NCBI RefSeq assembly: GCF_022669055.1
Contig: NZ_JAJMLW010000001.1
Span: 434,001-498,000, forward strand
From: Adlercreutzia faecimuris
GTDB lineage: Bacteria > Actinomycetota > Coriobacteriia > Coriobacteriales > Eggerthellaceae
Direction: 5' to 3'
DNA length: 64,000 nucleotides
The position numbers were made by a program, and so were the translations under genes. Of the stretch, positions 1 to 7,202 are shown in pieces; the first letter of the stretch is position 1, and each line of letters begins with the position of its first letter. The notes beneath the pieces were generated by a model. That model worked only from the letters and a program-made list of their open reading frames with translations, ran no database searches and was not told the DNA's origin.

Positions 1-489
1 GAGGGCATCCCCGTCATGATGCTCACGGCGAAGGGGACGGAATACGACACCGTGGTGGGGCTGGACGCCGGCGCGGACGACTACCTGGCCAAGCCCTTCG
101 GGATGATGGAGCTGGTCTCGCGCGTGAACGCCCTGCTGCGTCGTGCCGAGCGCGAGGCGGCGGCCCCCGCGACGCCGGCGGCGGAGGGGCCCATCGCCCT
201 GGATGCCGAGGCGCATATGGTCACCGCGGGCGGGGTTCCCGTGAGCCTCACCCTTAAGGAGTTCGAGCTGCTGCGCGTGCTCATGGCCAACGAGGGGCGC
301 GTCCTCACCCGCGACCAGCTGCTCGACCAGGTGTGGGACATGGCCTTCGCCGGCGGCACGCGCACGGTGGACGCCCACGTCACCACGCTGCGCCAGAAGC
401 TGGCCGCGGCGTGCCCCGGCGCCGAGGCGCTGGTGGTCACCGTGCGCGGCGTGGGCTACGGCTACCGCCGCGGGGACGACGGGCGATGA
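1..489 (+). CDS. OmpR-family response regulator, C-terminal part (cut by window start)
   Basis: This is the end of a two-component DNA-binding regulator; its start lies before the window. The visible part has the end of the receiver domain, with the conserved Thr in MLTAKG and the Lys in AKPFG that surround the phosphorylation pocket. The phosphorylated Asp is upstream and not visible. A winged-helix DNA-binding domain of the OmpR/PhoB type follows, with LTLKEFELLRVL, a recognition-helix region around TRTVDAHVTTLRQKL and the terminal GVGYGYR wing. Its stop overlaps the start of the kinase gene by 4 bases (ATGA), so the two are translationally coupled and surely form one system. A pst operon lies 2.8 kb downstream, so a PhoP/PhoB-like role is possible, but the sequence does not prove it. 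Confidence 0.93.
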   Translation, partial: EGIPVMMLTAKGTEYDTVVGLDAGADDYLAKPFGMMELVSRVNALLRRAEREAAAPATPAAEGPIALDAEAHMVTAGGVPVSLTLKEFELLRVLMANEGRVLTRDQLLDQVWDMAFAGGTRTVDAHVTTLRQKLAAACPGAEALVVTVRGVGYGYRRGDDGR

Positions 490-2165
490 CCGAGCGCCCC
501 GCACCGTCCGCACCCGCGTCCGCCGCCTCCGAGCTCCGCGCCTCGGGGGACGCCGCCGCGCCGTCTGCGCCGTCTGCGCCCGCCGCGTCCGCCCCGCGTC
601 CCCGCAGCCTGTCGCGGCGCATCTTCGCCAGCGTGCTGGGCTTCACCCTGGCCGTGATGGTCGTGTTCTCGGTGGCCCTCACCTCCATCTACTACGTCAC
701 CTACGAGCAGGACGCCGAGCGCCTGCTCATCGTGCAGGCCCGCGATGCGGCCGCGCGGCTCGATGCCGCGCCCGCCGACGAGCGCGTCGCCGTGCTGGCC
801 GAGCAGTTCTCGGGCCTGGTGCGCTACACCCTGGTCGCGCCCGACGGGGAGGTGCTCTTCGACACGGCGCCCGCCATATCGGGATCGGCCGACAACCACG
901 CCGACCGTCCCGAGGTGCGCGACGCCGCGGCCGCCGGCGAGGCGGCCGTCTCGCGCTACTCCGCCACCCTGAGCAGCGACACGGTCTACGCCGCGGTGCG
1001 CCTGGCCGACGGCGCGGTGCTGCGGCTGGCCGAGACCCGCGAGTCGCTGCTGTCGTTCCTCGGCGGCCTGACCGTGCCGGTGCTCGGTGCCCTGGCGGTG
1101 GCCGTGCTGCTGGTGCTGCTGCTCTCCCGCGCGCTCACCCGCGGCATCCTGCGTCCCTTGGACGACCTGGATGTGGCCAACCCCCTCGCCGCGCCGGTCT
1201 ACGCCGAGATGGCGCCGCTGCTCGAGCGCATCGACTCGCAGCAGCGCCAGCTCCGGCAGCAGAACCGCGCGCTCGCCCGGGCCGAGGGGGCGCGCCGCGA
1301 CTTCTCGGCCAACGTGTCCCACGAGATGAAGACGCCCCTGCAGGTGATCGCCGGCTACGCCGAGCTCATCGAGGGGGGCGTGGCCGACGGCGAGGACGCC
1401 CGGCAGTTCGCCGGCATCATCCACCAGGAGTCCCAGGCTATGCGCGCCCTCATCGACGACGTGCTCACGCTGTCGCGCCTGGACGAGGTGCAGCCCGACG
1501 CGGTGTCGGCCGCGCCTGTGGAGGTACGCTCGGTGGCCGAGCGGGCCGCCCGGCGTCTCGACCACCTGGCGCGCCAGGAGGGCGTGGCGGTAAGCGTGGA
1601 GGGCGATCCGGCGTGGATCATGGGCAGCGAGGCCCTGATGGAGCAGGTCGTCTACAACCTCATCCAGAACGGCATCCGCTACAACGAGCCCGGCGGGTCG
1701 GTGACGGTGGCGGTGGCGACTGAGGCGGCGTCCGCGCCTGCCATCCCCGGCGCGGTTGCCCCCACCTCCGCCTTCGCCTTCGCTCCCGGCACGGCCGCCC
1801 CCGCCCCCGCGGCAGGGGAGGGCGCGCCCGCCGCCCAGGTGGTCATCCGCGTGGCCGACACCGGCCCGGGCGTGCCCGAAGACAAGCGCGAGAAGATCTT
1901 CGAGCGCTTCTACCGCCTGGAGAAGAGCCGCTCGAAGGAGACCGGCGGCACGGGCCTGGGACTCGCCATCGTGAAGCATGGCGTGATGCGCCACGGCGGC
2001 TCCATCGAGGTGGGCGGCCGCGAGGGCGAGGGCGCCGAGTTCATCCTGCGCCTGCCTGCCGCCCTCGCGCCTTCGGGGGCCGCCGCTTCGGCCGCCGCCC
2101 CGCCTGCGCCCGGCAGCTCCGCGCCCGCCGTGCCGCCGGCCGCGGGCCCCATAACGAACCGATGA
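486..2165 (+). CDS. sensor histidine kinase, PhoR-like
   Basis: A membrane sensor kinase of 559 residues, partner of the preceding regulator. The start is the ATG inside the ATGA overlap. A Pro/Ala/Ser-rich cytoplasmic N-terminus leads into TM1 (about residues 47-70), an extracytoplasmic sensor of about 125 residues, TM2 (about 198-215) and a short linker. The HisKA domain has the phospho-acceptor His279 in NVSHEMKTPL. The ATPase domain has the N box (LIQNGIRYNEP), G1 (VADTGPGVPE), the F box (IFERFYR) and G2 (GTGLGLAIVKHG). An Ala/Pro-rich stretch of about 40 residues is inserted in the ATPase domain between the N box and G1, and the C-terminus ends in another Ala/Pro-rich tail. The architecture is that of PhoR/WalK-type kinases. 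The signal sensed is unknown; phosphate is a guess from the nearby pst genes. Confidence 0.92.
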   Translation: MTERPAPSAPASAASELRASGDAAAPSAPSAPAASAPRPRSLSRRIFASVLGFTLAVMVVFSVALTSIYYVTYEQDAERLLIVQARDAAARLDAAPADERVAVLAEQFSGLVRYTLVAPDGEVLFDTAPAISGSADNHADRPEVRDAAAAGEAAVSRYSATLSSDTVYAAVRLADGAVLRLAETRESLLSFLGGLTVPVLGALAVAVLLVLLLSRALTRGILRPLDDLDVANPLAAPVYAEMAPLLERIDSQQRQLRQQNRALARAEGARRDFSANVSHEMKTPLQVIAGYAELIEGGVADGEDARQFAGIIHQESQAMRALIDDVLTLSRLDEVQPDAVSAAPVEVRSVAERAARRLDHLARQEGVAVSVEGDPAWIMGSEALMEQVVYNLIQNGIRYNEPGGSVTVAVATEAASAPAIPGAVAPTSAFAFAPGTAAPAPAAGEGAPAAQVVIRVADTGPGVPEDKREKIFERFYRLEKSRSKETGGTGLGLAIVKHGVMRHGGSIEVGGREGEGAEFILRLPAALAPSGAAASAAAPPAPGSSAPAVPPAAGPITNR

Positions 2166-2204
2166 AGATGCGCGCCGGCGACGGTGCGCGCCGGGCGCTC
2201 CTCC

Positions 2205-2217
2205 TATAATGGGGCCA
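2205..2217 (+). promoter_or_regulatory. -10 box of a probable leaderless transcript for the MscS gene
   Basis: A perfect TATAAT lies at 2205-2210, and the ATG of the next gene starts at 2217, exactly where transcription would start. No Shine-Dalgarno sequence fits this ATG. The simplest reading is a leaderless mRNA, which is common in actinobacteria. No clear -35 box is visible. Confidence 0.5.
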
Positions 2218-3170
2218 TGGAAAAGCTCTACGACATGTTCGACCGGTTCGTCCACTCGGACTGGCTGGCCACCGCGCTCGGGGTCGTCCTCATCCTGGGC
2301 GTCACGGCCGTGCTCTCCCGCGCCGCCATCACCCTCACGCGCAAGATGCTCCGCCGAGGCTCGCTGCTGCCCACCAGCTCCATCTTCGTCAACGTCATCC
2401 GCGTGGGTATCTGGCTCGTGGGCATCAGCTTCATGCTATCCACCTGCTTCAACGTGGACGTGAGCGCCATCGTCACGGGCCTGGGCGTCGTCGGCATCGC
2501 CGTGTCGCTCGGCTTCCAGGACACCATATCCAACCTCATCGGCGGCCTGCAGGTGAGCGTGTCGCGCACCGTCGAGCCGGGCGACAACATCAAGCTGGGC
2601 GTCAGCGGCGTGAGCGGCGTGGTGCGCGACGTGACCTGGCGCTACACCACGGTCGACAACCCCGCCGGCACGCGCATCGTCATCCCCAACTCGCTCATGA
2701 ACACCACGGCCCTCATCAAGCTCGCCGGCCCGGAGAACGTGACCGTCCCCCTCGTGGTCACCGACAGCGAGCAGCGCCTGACCGCGGTCGCCCACCACAT
2801 GGAGGAAGCCGCCGCCAAGGCGCTCAAGCGCGTCGACAAGGTGAAGAAGGGACCGTCGGTGTCGTTCTCGGAGGTGACGGCCCAGGGGTTCAAGGGCTCG
2901 CTCTCCTTCACGCTGGCCGACGTGAGCAAGGTGTCGGCGGCCACCGACGCGGCCATCCGCGCCATCGCCCCCTACTGTCACCCGCATCCCGTCGAGCAGA
3001 TGCTCGGCACCGTCGAGGGCGCGCTGCTCGAGAAACAGGGCCTGCCGAAGGAGAAGGCCGAGGCCACGGTGTCCGCCGACCTCACGGCCACCCAGGTCGT
3101 GCCCACGGCTGACGCGTCTGATCCCGATGTCGCCGCGCCGGCCGCGCCGGCCGATGTTGCCGACAAGTAA
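2217..3170 (+). CDS. small-conductance mechanosensitive channel, MscS family
   Basis: A 317-residue membrane channel that releases solutes under hypo-osmotic stress. Three membrane segments are visible: about residues 14-40, 55-75, and the pore-lining TM3 about 82-110 with the Gly/Ala pattern VTGLGVVGIAVSLGFQDTISNLIGG. The beta domain follows (VEPGDNIKLG, VRDVTWRYTT, IVIPNSLM), then an alpha/beta C-terminal domain. The tail is Ala/Asp-rich. An upstream in-frame GTG at 2184 also opens the frame, but the ATG at 2217 fits the channel start and the -10 box just before it. It sits 51 bases after the kinase gene and may be independent of it. The family call is firm; which paralogue is unknown. Confidence 0.9.
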   Translation: MEKLYDMFDRFVHSDWLATALGVVLILGVTAVLSRAAITLTRKMLRRGSLLPTSSIFVNVIRVGIWLVGISFMLSTCFNVDVSAIVTGLGVVGIAVSLGFQDTISNLIGGLQVSVSRTVEPGDNIKLGVSGVSGVVRDVTWRYTTVDNPAGTRIVIPNSLMNTTALIKLAGPENVTVPLVVTDSEQRLTAVAHHMEEAAAKALKRVDKVKKGPSVSFSEVTAQGFKGSLSFTLADVSKVSAATDAAIRAIAPYCHPHPVEQMLGTVEGALLEKQGLPKEKAEATVSADLTATQVVPTADASDPDVAAPAAPADVADK

Positions 3171-3300
3171 GCTCATCTTTACGCAGATTTGACCGACGCA
3201 GAACGCGTCCTTTACCCATCCTCCCCATCATGGTTAGTGCTTTGAGCGGCATGAGACCAAGCGAGACGTCGAAGGCGCCTCGGAGAGAAAGGGAGGAAAA

Positions 3301-4218
3301 ATGAAGAAGTTGACGAGGGCGCTTGCCCTCTGCGTTGTCCTGGCTCTGGGGGCCTGCGCGCTGACGGGCTGCGCCCCGTCGCCCGGCTCATCGGGAGGCG
3401 CCTCGGCGGGAGGGGCGTCCTCAGACGCATCTGCCCCTTCCGGCCCCATATCCGTCTACGCGCGTGAGGACGGCTCTGGTACGCGCGGGGCCTTCATCGA
3501 GCTGTTCGGCATCGAGCAGAAGGACGCCTCGGGCCAGAAGGTCGACCTGACCATCCCGTCCGCGGCCATTACCAACTCCACCGCCGTCATGATGACCTCG
3601 GTTGCCAGCGACCCCAACGCCATCGGCTACCTGTCCCTCGGCTCGCTCGACGACACGGTGAGGGCCCTCTCCATCGACGGCGCCGAGCCCACGGCGGCCA
3701 ACGTGAAGAGCGGGGTCTATCAGATCGCCCGTCCCTTCAATATCGTGATGACCGAGGACGCCTCCCCGGCGGCCCGGGATCTCGCTGCCTTCATCATGAG
3801 CGCCGAGGGCCAGGCCATCGTCGAGGAGAACGGCTATGTGAGCGTGGCGGAGGGAGACTCCTATGTGCCGTCCGGGATGGAGGGCAAGGTCGTCGTGGCC
3901 GGCTCGTCCTCGGTGACTCCGGTGATGGAGAAGCTGGCCGAGGCGTACCGGGCGGCCAACCCCGGCATGACGGTGGAGGTGCAGCAATCCGACTCGACGA
4001 CCGGCGTGAACATGGCGCTTGAGGGAACGTGTGACATCGGCATGGCCTCACGCGACCTGAAGGACGAGGAGAAGGGCGCGGGCGCCCAGGCCACGGTCAT
4101 CGCCCAGGACGGCATCGCAGTCATCGTTTCGCAGGAGTCCTCGATTGACGACCTCTCGACCGAGCAGGTCATGGAGATATACACCGGCGCCATCACCAAC
4201 TGGGACGATCTGATCTAG
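3301..4218 (+). CDS. pstS: phosphate ABC transporter substrate-binding lipoprotein, PstS-like, apparently circularly permuted
   Basis: A 305-residue lipoprotein that should bind phosphate outside the membrane and hand it to PstCA. The signal peptide ends in the lipobox LTGC (Cys24), followed by a Ser/Gly/Ala linker. The two halves are in the reverse of the usual order. Right after the linker comes the segment normally found in the second half (ISVYAREDGSGTRGAF with Arg55 and Ser59-Gly60-Thr61, then PNAIGYLSLGSL, RPFNIV, EGQAIVEENGYV). The usual N-terminal half then begins at about residue 196 (VVVAGSSSVTPVMEKLAEAY, CDIGMASRDL, IAQDGIAVIV). The protein ends at IYTGAITNWDDLI, exactly where an ordinary PstS would run into the VYAREDGSGTR segment. 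Both sets of phosphate-contact motifs are present. It starts the pst operon with a good GGGAGG ribosome site 5 bases before the ATG. Confidence 0.88.
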   Translation: MKKLTRALALCVVLALGACALTGCAPSPGSSGGASAGGASSDASAPSGPISVYAREDGSGTRGAFIELFGIEQKDASGQKVDLTIPSAAITNSTAVMMTSVASDPNAIGYLSLGSLDDTVRALSIDGAEPTAANVKSGVYQIARPFNIVMTEDASPAARDLAAFIMSAEGQAIVEENGYVSVAEGDSYVPSGMEGKVVVAGSSSVTPVMEKLAEAYRAANPGMTVEVQQSDSTTGVNMALEGTCDIGMASRDLKDEEKGAGAQATVIAQDGIAVIVSQESSIDDLSTEQVMEIYTGAITNWDDLI

Positions 4219-4234
4219 GGCTGAGGGGGGACGC

Positions 4235-5092
4235 GTGAACTCATCGGCTCTGCGTGAGGGGACGGCCCGGGTGCTCTTCAGCGCGGCCGCGGCCGTCTCC
4301 GTGGTGGCGGTGGTCCTGATCTGCCTGTTCCTGTTCGTCAACGGCGTGCCGGCCATGGCGGAGATCGGGGTGCCGGAGTTCCTGCTGGGCGCCATCTGGC
4401 GCCCAGCCAACGGCCTGTACGGCATCTTCCCCATGATCGTGGGGAGCATCTACGTCACGGTAGGGGCGGTCATCGTGGGCGTGCCCGCGGGGCTGCTGTG
4501 CGCGATATTCCTCTCGCGTTTCGCCGGCGCCCGCATGGCGATGCTACTGGCCCCGGGCGTCGAGCTGCTGGCGGGCATTCCCTCGGTGGTCTACGGCTTC
4601 TTCGGCCTCATCATCATGGTGCCGATCATTCGGGGCCTCGCGCCCGGGCACGGCCCGTCGCTGCTGGTGGCGGCGCTGCTGCTGGGCATCATGATCCTGC
4701 CCACCGTCATCACCGTGGCGCGCAACGCGCTTGACGCCGTGCCGCGGCGCTACTACGAGGGAGCGCTTGCCCTCGGTGCCGACCATGAGCGCGCCGTGTT
4801 CTGCGTGGTAGTGCCGGCTGCGGCCTCGGGCCTGCTGGCTGCGGTGGTGCTGGCGGTGGGACGGGCCATCGGCGAGACGATGGCGGTCATCATGGTGGCG
4901 GGTAACCAGCCCGTCATCCCCGGCTCGCTCCTCGATGGCGTGCGCACCCTGACGGCCAACATCGCGCTCGAGATGGGGTATGCGGCCGGACTCCACCGCG
5001 AGGCGCTCGTTGCCACGGGCGTGGTGCTGTTCGTGTTGATTCTGCTCATCACGCTGTTCCTGAACGCAGCGCGGAAGAGGGGAGGCAGGTGA
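4235..5092 (+). CDS. pstC: phosphate ABC transporter permease PstC
   Basis: A 285-residue inner-membrane permease, one half of the phosphate channel. About six membrane segments are visible. The cytoplasmic coupling region has the PstC-type pattern ELLAGIPSVVYGFFGL followed by LPTVITVARNALDAVP and YYEGALALGADHERAV (the EAA loop that contacts PstB), then GRAIGETMAVIMVAGN. The start is GTG at 4235, 16 bases after pstS, with a GAGGGGGG ribosome site. Its stop overlaps the pstA ATG by one base. The partner of PstA and PstB is certain from order and motif; the length is normal for the family. Confidence 0.95.
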   Translation: MNSSALREGTARVLFSAAAAVSVVAVVLICLFLFVNGVPAMAEIGVPEFLLGAIWRPANGLYGIFPMIVGSIYVTVGAVIVGVPAGLLCAIFLSRFAGARMAMLLAPGVELLAGIPSVVYGFFGLIIMVPIIRGLAPGHGPSLLVAALLLGIMILPTVITVARNALDAVPRRYYEGALALGADHERAVFCVVVPAAASGLLAAVVLAVGRAIGETMAVIMVAGNQPVIPGSLLDGVRTLTANIALEMGYAAGLHREALVATGVVLFVLILLITLFLNAARKRGGR

Positions 5093-5937
5093 TGAGGCGG
5101 CTCTCGCGCGTGTTGCGCTGGCTCGTGTACGCCGGCGCGGCGCTCACGGCGGCGGTGCTGCTGGCGATAACGGGGTTCGTGCTGATCAACGGGATTCCCC
5201 ATCTGACGCCGAGCTTGTTCGAGTGGACGTATACCTCCGACAATGTCTCGCTTATGCCCGCGCTGGTCGGCACCCTGCTGATGGCCGCCCTCGCGCTGCT
5301 GATGGCGGTGCCCGTGGGGGTGGGAGCGGCTATCTACCTGGTGGAATACGCCCCGCGGGGCAGCCGCTTCGTGCGGGCCGTGCGGATGACCTCCGAGACG
5401 CTGCAGGGCATCCCCTCCATAATCTACGGCCTGTTCGGGATGCTGCTCTTCGTGACGGCGCTCGGCTGGGGGCTGTCGCTGCTGGCAGGCGCGTGCACCT
5501 TGGCCGTCATGGTGCTGCCCGTGGTCGTGCGCACCACGGAGGAGGCGCTGATGGCGGTGCCCGACGGCTACCGGGAGGGCGGCTTCGCGCTGGGAGCGGG
5601 GCGCCTGCGCGTGGTGGCGCGCTGCGCGCTGCCCTCGGCAGCGCCGGGCATCCTGGGTGGCGTGGTGCTGGCGCTTGGGCGCTGCGTCGGCGAGGTGGCG
5701 GCGCTGCTGTTTACGGCGGGCACGGTGGCGCAGGTGCCCGACCTGCTGGGGGCGGGGCCGGCCGGCCTCTTCGACTCGTGCCGCACCCTCGCGGTGCACT
5801 TGTACGTGCTGGCCTCGGAGGGCTTGCACATCGACGAGGCCTATGCGACGGCGGTGGTGCTGCTCGCGGTAGTGATGGTGCTTAACGGTGTCGCCGCCTT
5901 GGCGACGCGGATGATGGAGGTGAGGGATCGTGGCTGA
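5092..5937 (+). CDS. pstA: phosphate ABC transporter permease PstA
   Basis: A 281-residue membrane permease that pairs with PstC. Six membrane segments are predicted. The coupling loop has [45 protein letters not shown] and [15 protein letters not shown], which match the PstA pattern. A GTG lies at 5089 just before, but the ATG at 5092 has GGAGG 7 bases upstream and overlaps the pstC stop by one base, so it is preferred. The 3' end overlaps pstB by 8 bases. There is no phoU at the end of the operon, which is a small departure from the common pstSCAB-phoU order. Confidence 0.95.
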   Translation: MRRLSRVLRWLVYAGAALTAAVLLAITGFVLINGIPHLTPSLFEWTYTSDNVSLMPALVGTLLMAALALLMAVPVGVGAAIYLVEYAPRGSRFVRAVRMTSETLQGIPSIIYGLFGMLLFVTALGWGLSLLAGACTLAVMVLPVVVRTTEEALMAVPDGYREGGFALGAGRLRVVARCALPSAAPGILGGVVLALGRCVGEVAALLFTAGTVAQVPDLLGAGPAGLFDSCRTLAVHLYVLASEGLHIDEAYATAVVLLAVVMVLNGVAALATRMMEVRDRG

Positions 5938-6763
5938 GATGGCCAGTGTGGCGGAGCGCGTGACGGAGGAGGGGAAAGCACCGGCGATGGCGGCATCGAC
6001 TGTCGATCTTGCCCCTGCGAAGATGGCCGTGGCGCACCTCGGCCTGCGCTACGGTGACTTCTCCGCCCTGCGCGATGTGAACCTGGTGTTTCCCGAGCGG
6101 CAGGTGACAGCGCTCATCGGGCCGTCGGGCTGCGGCAAGTCGACGCTCCTGCGGTGCCTGAACCGCATGAACGACCTGGTGGCGGGCTGTCGCGTGACGG
6201 GATCGGTGCTGCTTGACGGACAGGACGCGTACCGGTTCGTCGACGTCAACGATCTGCGGAGGCGCGTGGGCATGGTGTTCCAGCAGCCCAACCCCTTCCC
6301 CATGAGCATCTACGACAACGTGGCCTTCGGCCCGCGCACCCACGGCGTCAAGCGTCGAGCCGACCTGGACGAGATAGTCGAGCGCTCGCTGCGCGATGCC
6401 GCTATCTGGGATGAGCTGAAGGATCGCCTGCGCAAGAACGCGCTGGGGCTGTCCGGTGGCCAACAGCAGCGCCTGTGCATCGCCCGCGCGCTGGCCGTGC
6501 GCCCCGAGGTGCTGCTGATGGACGAGTCGACGAGCGCGCTCGACCCCATCTCGACGGCCAAGATCGAGGAGCTGGTGCGACAGCTGCGGGAGCGGTATAC
6601 GGTGGTGATGGTGACCCACAACATGCTCCAGGCCCTGCGCGTGTCCGACCGGACGGCGTTCTTCCTGATGGGGGAGGTTGTGGAGGCGGGCCCCACCGAC
6701 GACGTGTTCACCCATCCGCGCGATGGGCGCACGGCCGACTACGTGGCCGGACGCTTCGGGTAG
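5930..6763 (+). CDS. pstB: phosphate ABC transporter ATP-binding protein PstB
   Basis: A 277-residue cytoplasmic ATPase that powers phosphate import. Every ABC motif is readable: Walker [11 protein letters not shown]-loop [12 protein letters not shown] (the PNPFP is typical of PstB), signature [16 protein letters not shown], Walker [14 protein letters not shown], and the switch His in VTHNM. The first 25 or so residues are an extra Ala/Glu-rich N-terminus compared with the shortest PstB proteins. GTG at 5930 is preceded by GGAGGTGAGGG, and the gene overlaps pstA by 8 bases. It is the last gene of the operon and runs towards the 6S RNA terminator hairpin. Confidence 0.96.
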   Translation: MAEMASVAERVTEEGKAPAMAASTVDLAPAKMAVAHLGLRYGDFSALRDVNLVFPERQVTALIGPSGCGKSTLLRCLNRMNDLVAGCRVTGSVLLDGQDAYRFVDVNDLRRRVGMVFQQPNPFPMSIYDNVAFGPRTHGVKRRADLDEIVERSLRDAAIWDELKDRLRKNALGLSGGQQQRLCIARALAVRPEVLLMDESTSALDPISTAKIEELVRQLRERYTVVMVTHNMLQALRVSDRTAFFLMGEVVEAGPTDDVFTHPRDGRTADYVAGRFG

Positions 6764-6777
6764 AGCCCCCGAAACGA

Positions 6778-6808
6778 GAAACCCCGGGCCAGGCGGCCGC
6801 GGGGTTTC
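6778..6808 (-). terminator. Rho-independent terminator for the 6S RNA (possibly bidirectional)
   Basis: GAAACCCC pairs with GGGGTTTC across a GC-rich loop of 15 bases. On the minus strand it is followed by a T-rich stretch (TTTCTCGTTTC) and lies directly after the predicted 3' end of the 6S RNA. On the plus strand it lies 15 bases after pstB but lacks a T-run, so it would be weaker there. Confidence 0.6.
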
Positions 6809-6811
6809 GTA

Positions 6812-6979
6812 GGAGCCCTGTCCCCCGTCAGAAGGATGAACCCACCTCGGAAAGGTGGGTGCTCGCAGCTGGCTTCCTGGCTTTCGCGTCAACGGACGCG
6901 AATCTCCATTCCACCCGCTATCTTGAGCTCCCTCGTGCTATAACGTCGGTCCATCGCGAATATGACAGGAACAGGACCT
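6812..6979 (-). ncRNA. ssrS: probable 6S RNA (SsrS)
   Basis: A stretch without a credible protein on the minus strand has the layout of 6S RNA, which binds sigma-70 RNA polymerase by mimicking an open promoter. Read on the minus strand, CCTGTTCC near the 5' end (plus 6968-6975) pairs with GGGACAGG near the 3' end (plus 6817-6824), closing a rod-like molecule of about 168 nucleotides. Near the 3' side sits the hairpin with arms CACCCACCT and AGGTGGGTT, like the hairpin beside the central bubble in known 6S RNAs. A TATACT box lies 7 bases before the predicted 5' end and a terminator follows the 3' end. The call rests on structure and layout read by eye; a covariance-model search was not possible. 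Confidence 0.62.
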
Positions 6980-6985
6980 GGCCCT

Positions 6986-6991
6986 AGTATA
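6986..6991 (-). promoter_or_regulatory. -10 box (TATACT) of the 6S RNA promoter
   Basis: On the minus strand TATACT is followed 7 bases later by the 5' end of the predicted closing stem of the 6S RNA. No good -35 hexamer is visible at 17 bases. Confidence 0.5.
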
Positions 6992-7202
6992 GGGGAAGAA
7001 GCTTCCAGGAAAAGACTTGACAGGGAATGTAATCGTTTTGTTCGGAAGGGTCCTCCGAGTTGGGGCGGCGCCGACTTCGCGCGATGGGCGCGGCGTTGCG
7101 GACGCCGACCGGGGCTTCGCGCGGGGGAGGGCGGCAGCGGCGCCGGCCGGGGCGGGTGCCCTCTCGTCAACGAAAAGGGGCCGCTTGCGCGACCCCTGGT
7201 GC

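Noticed and set aside
462-2255. A 597-codon minus-strand frame covering the kinase gene.
   Set aside because: It is the antisense of the kinase and of a GC-rich tail; no domain or ribosome site.
6838-6870. A riboswitch or attenuator with the CCCACCT/AGGTGGG hairpin.
   Set aside because: The hairpin is better explained as part of the 6S RNA on the minus strand; no conserved aptamer core was seen and no downstream gene fits.
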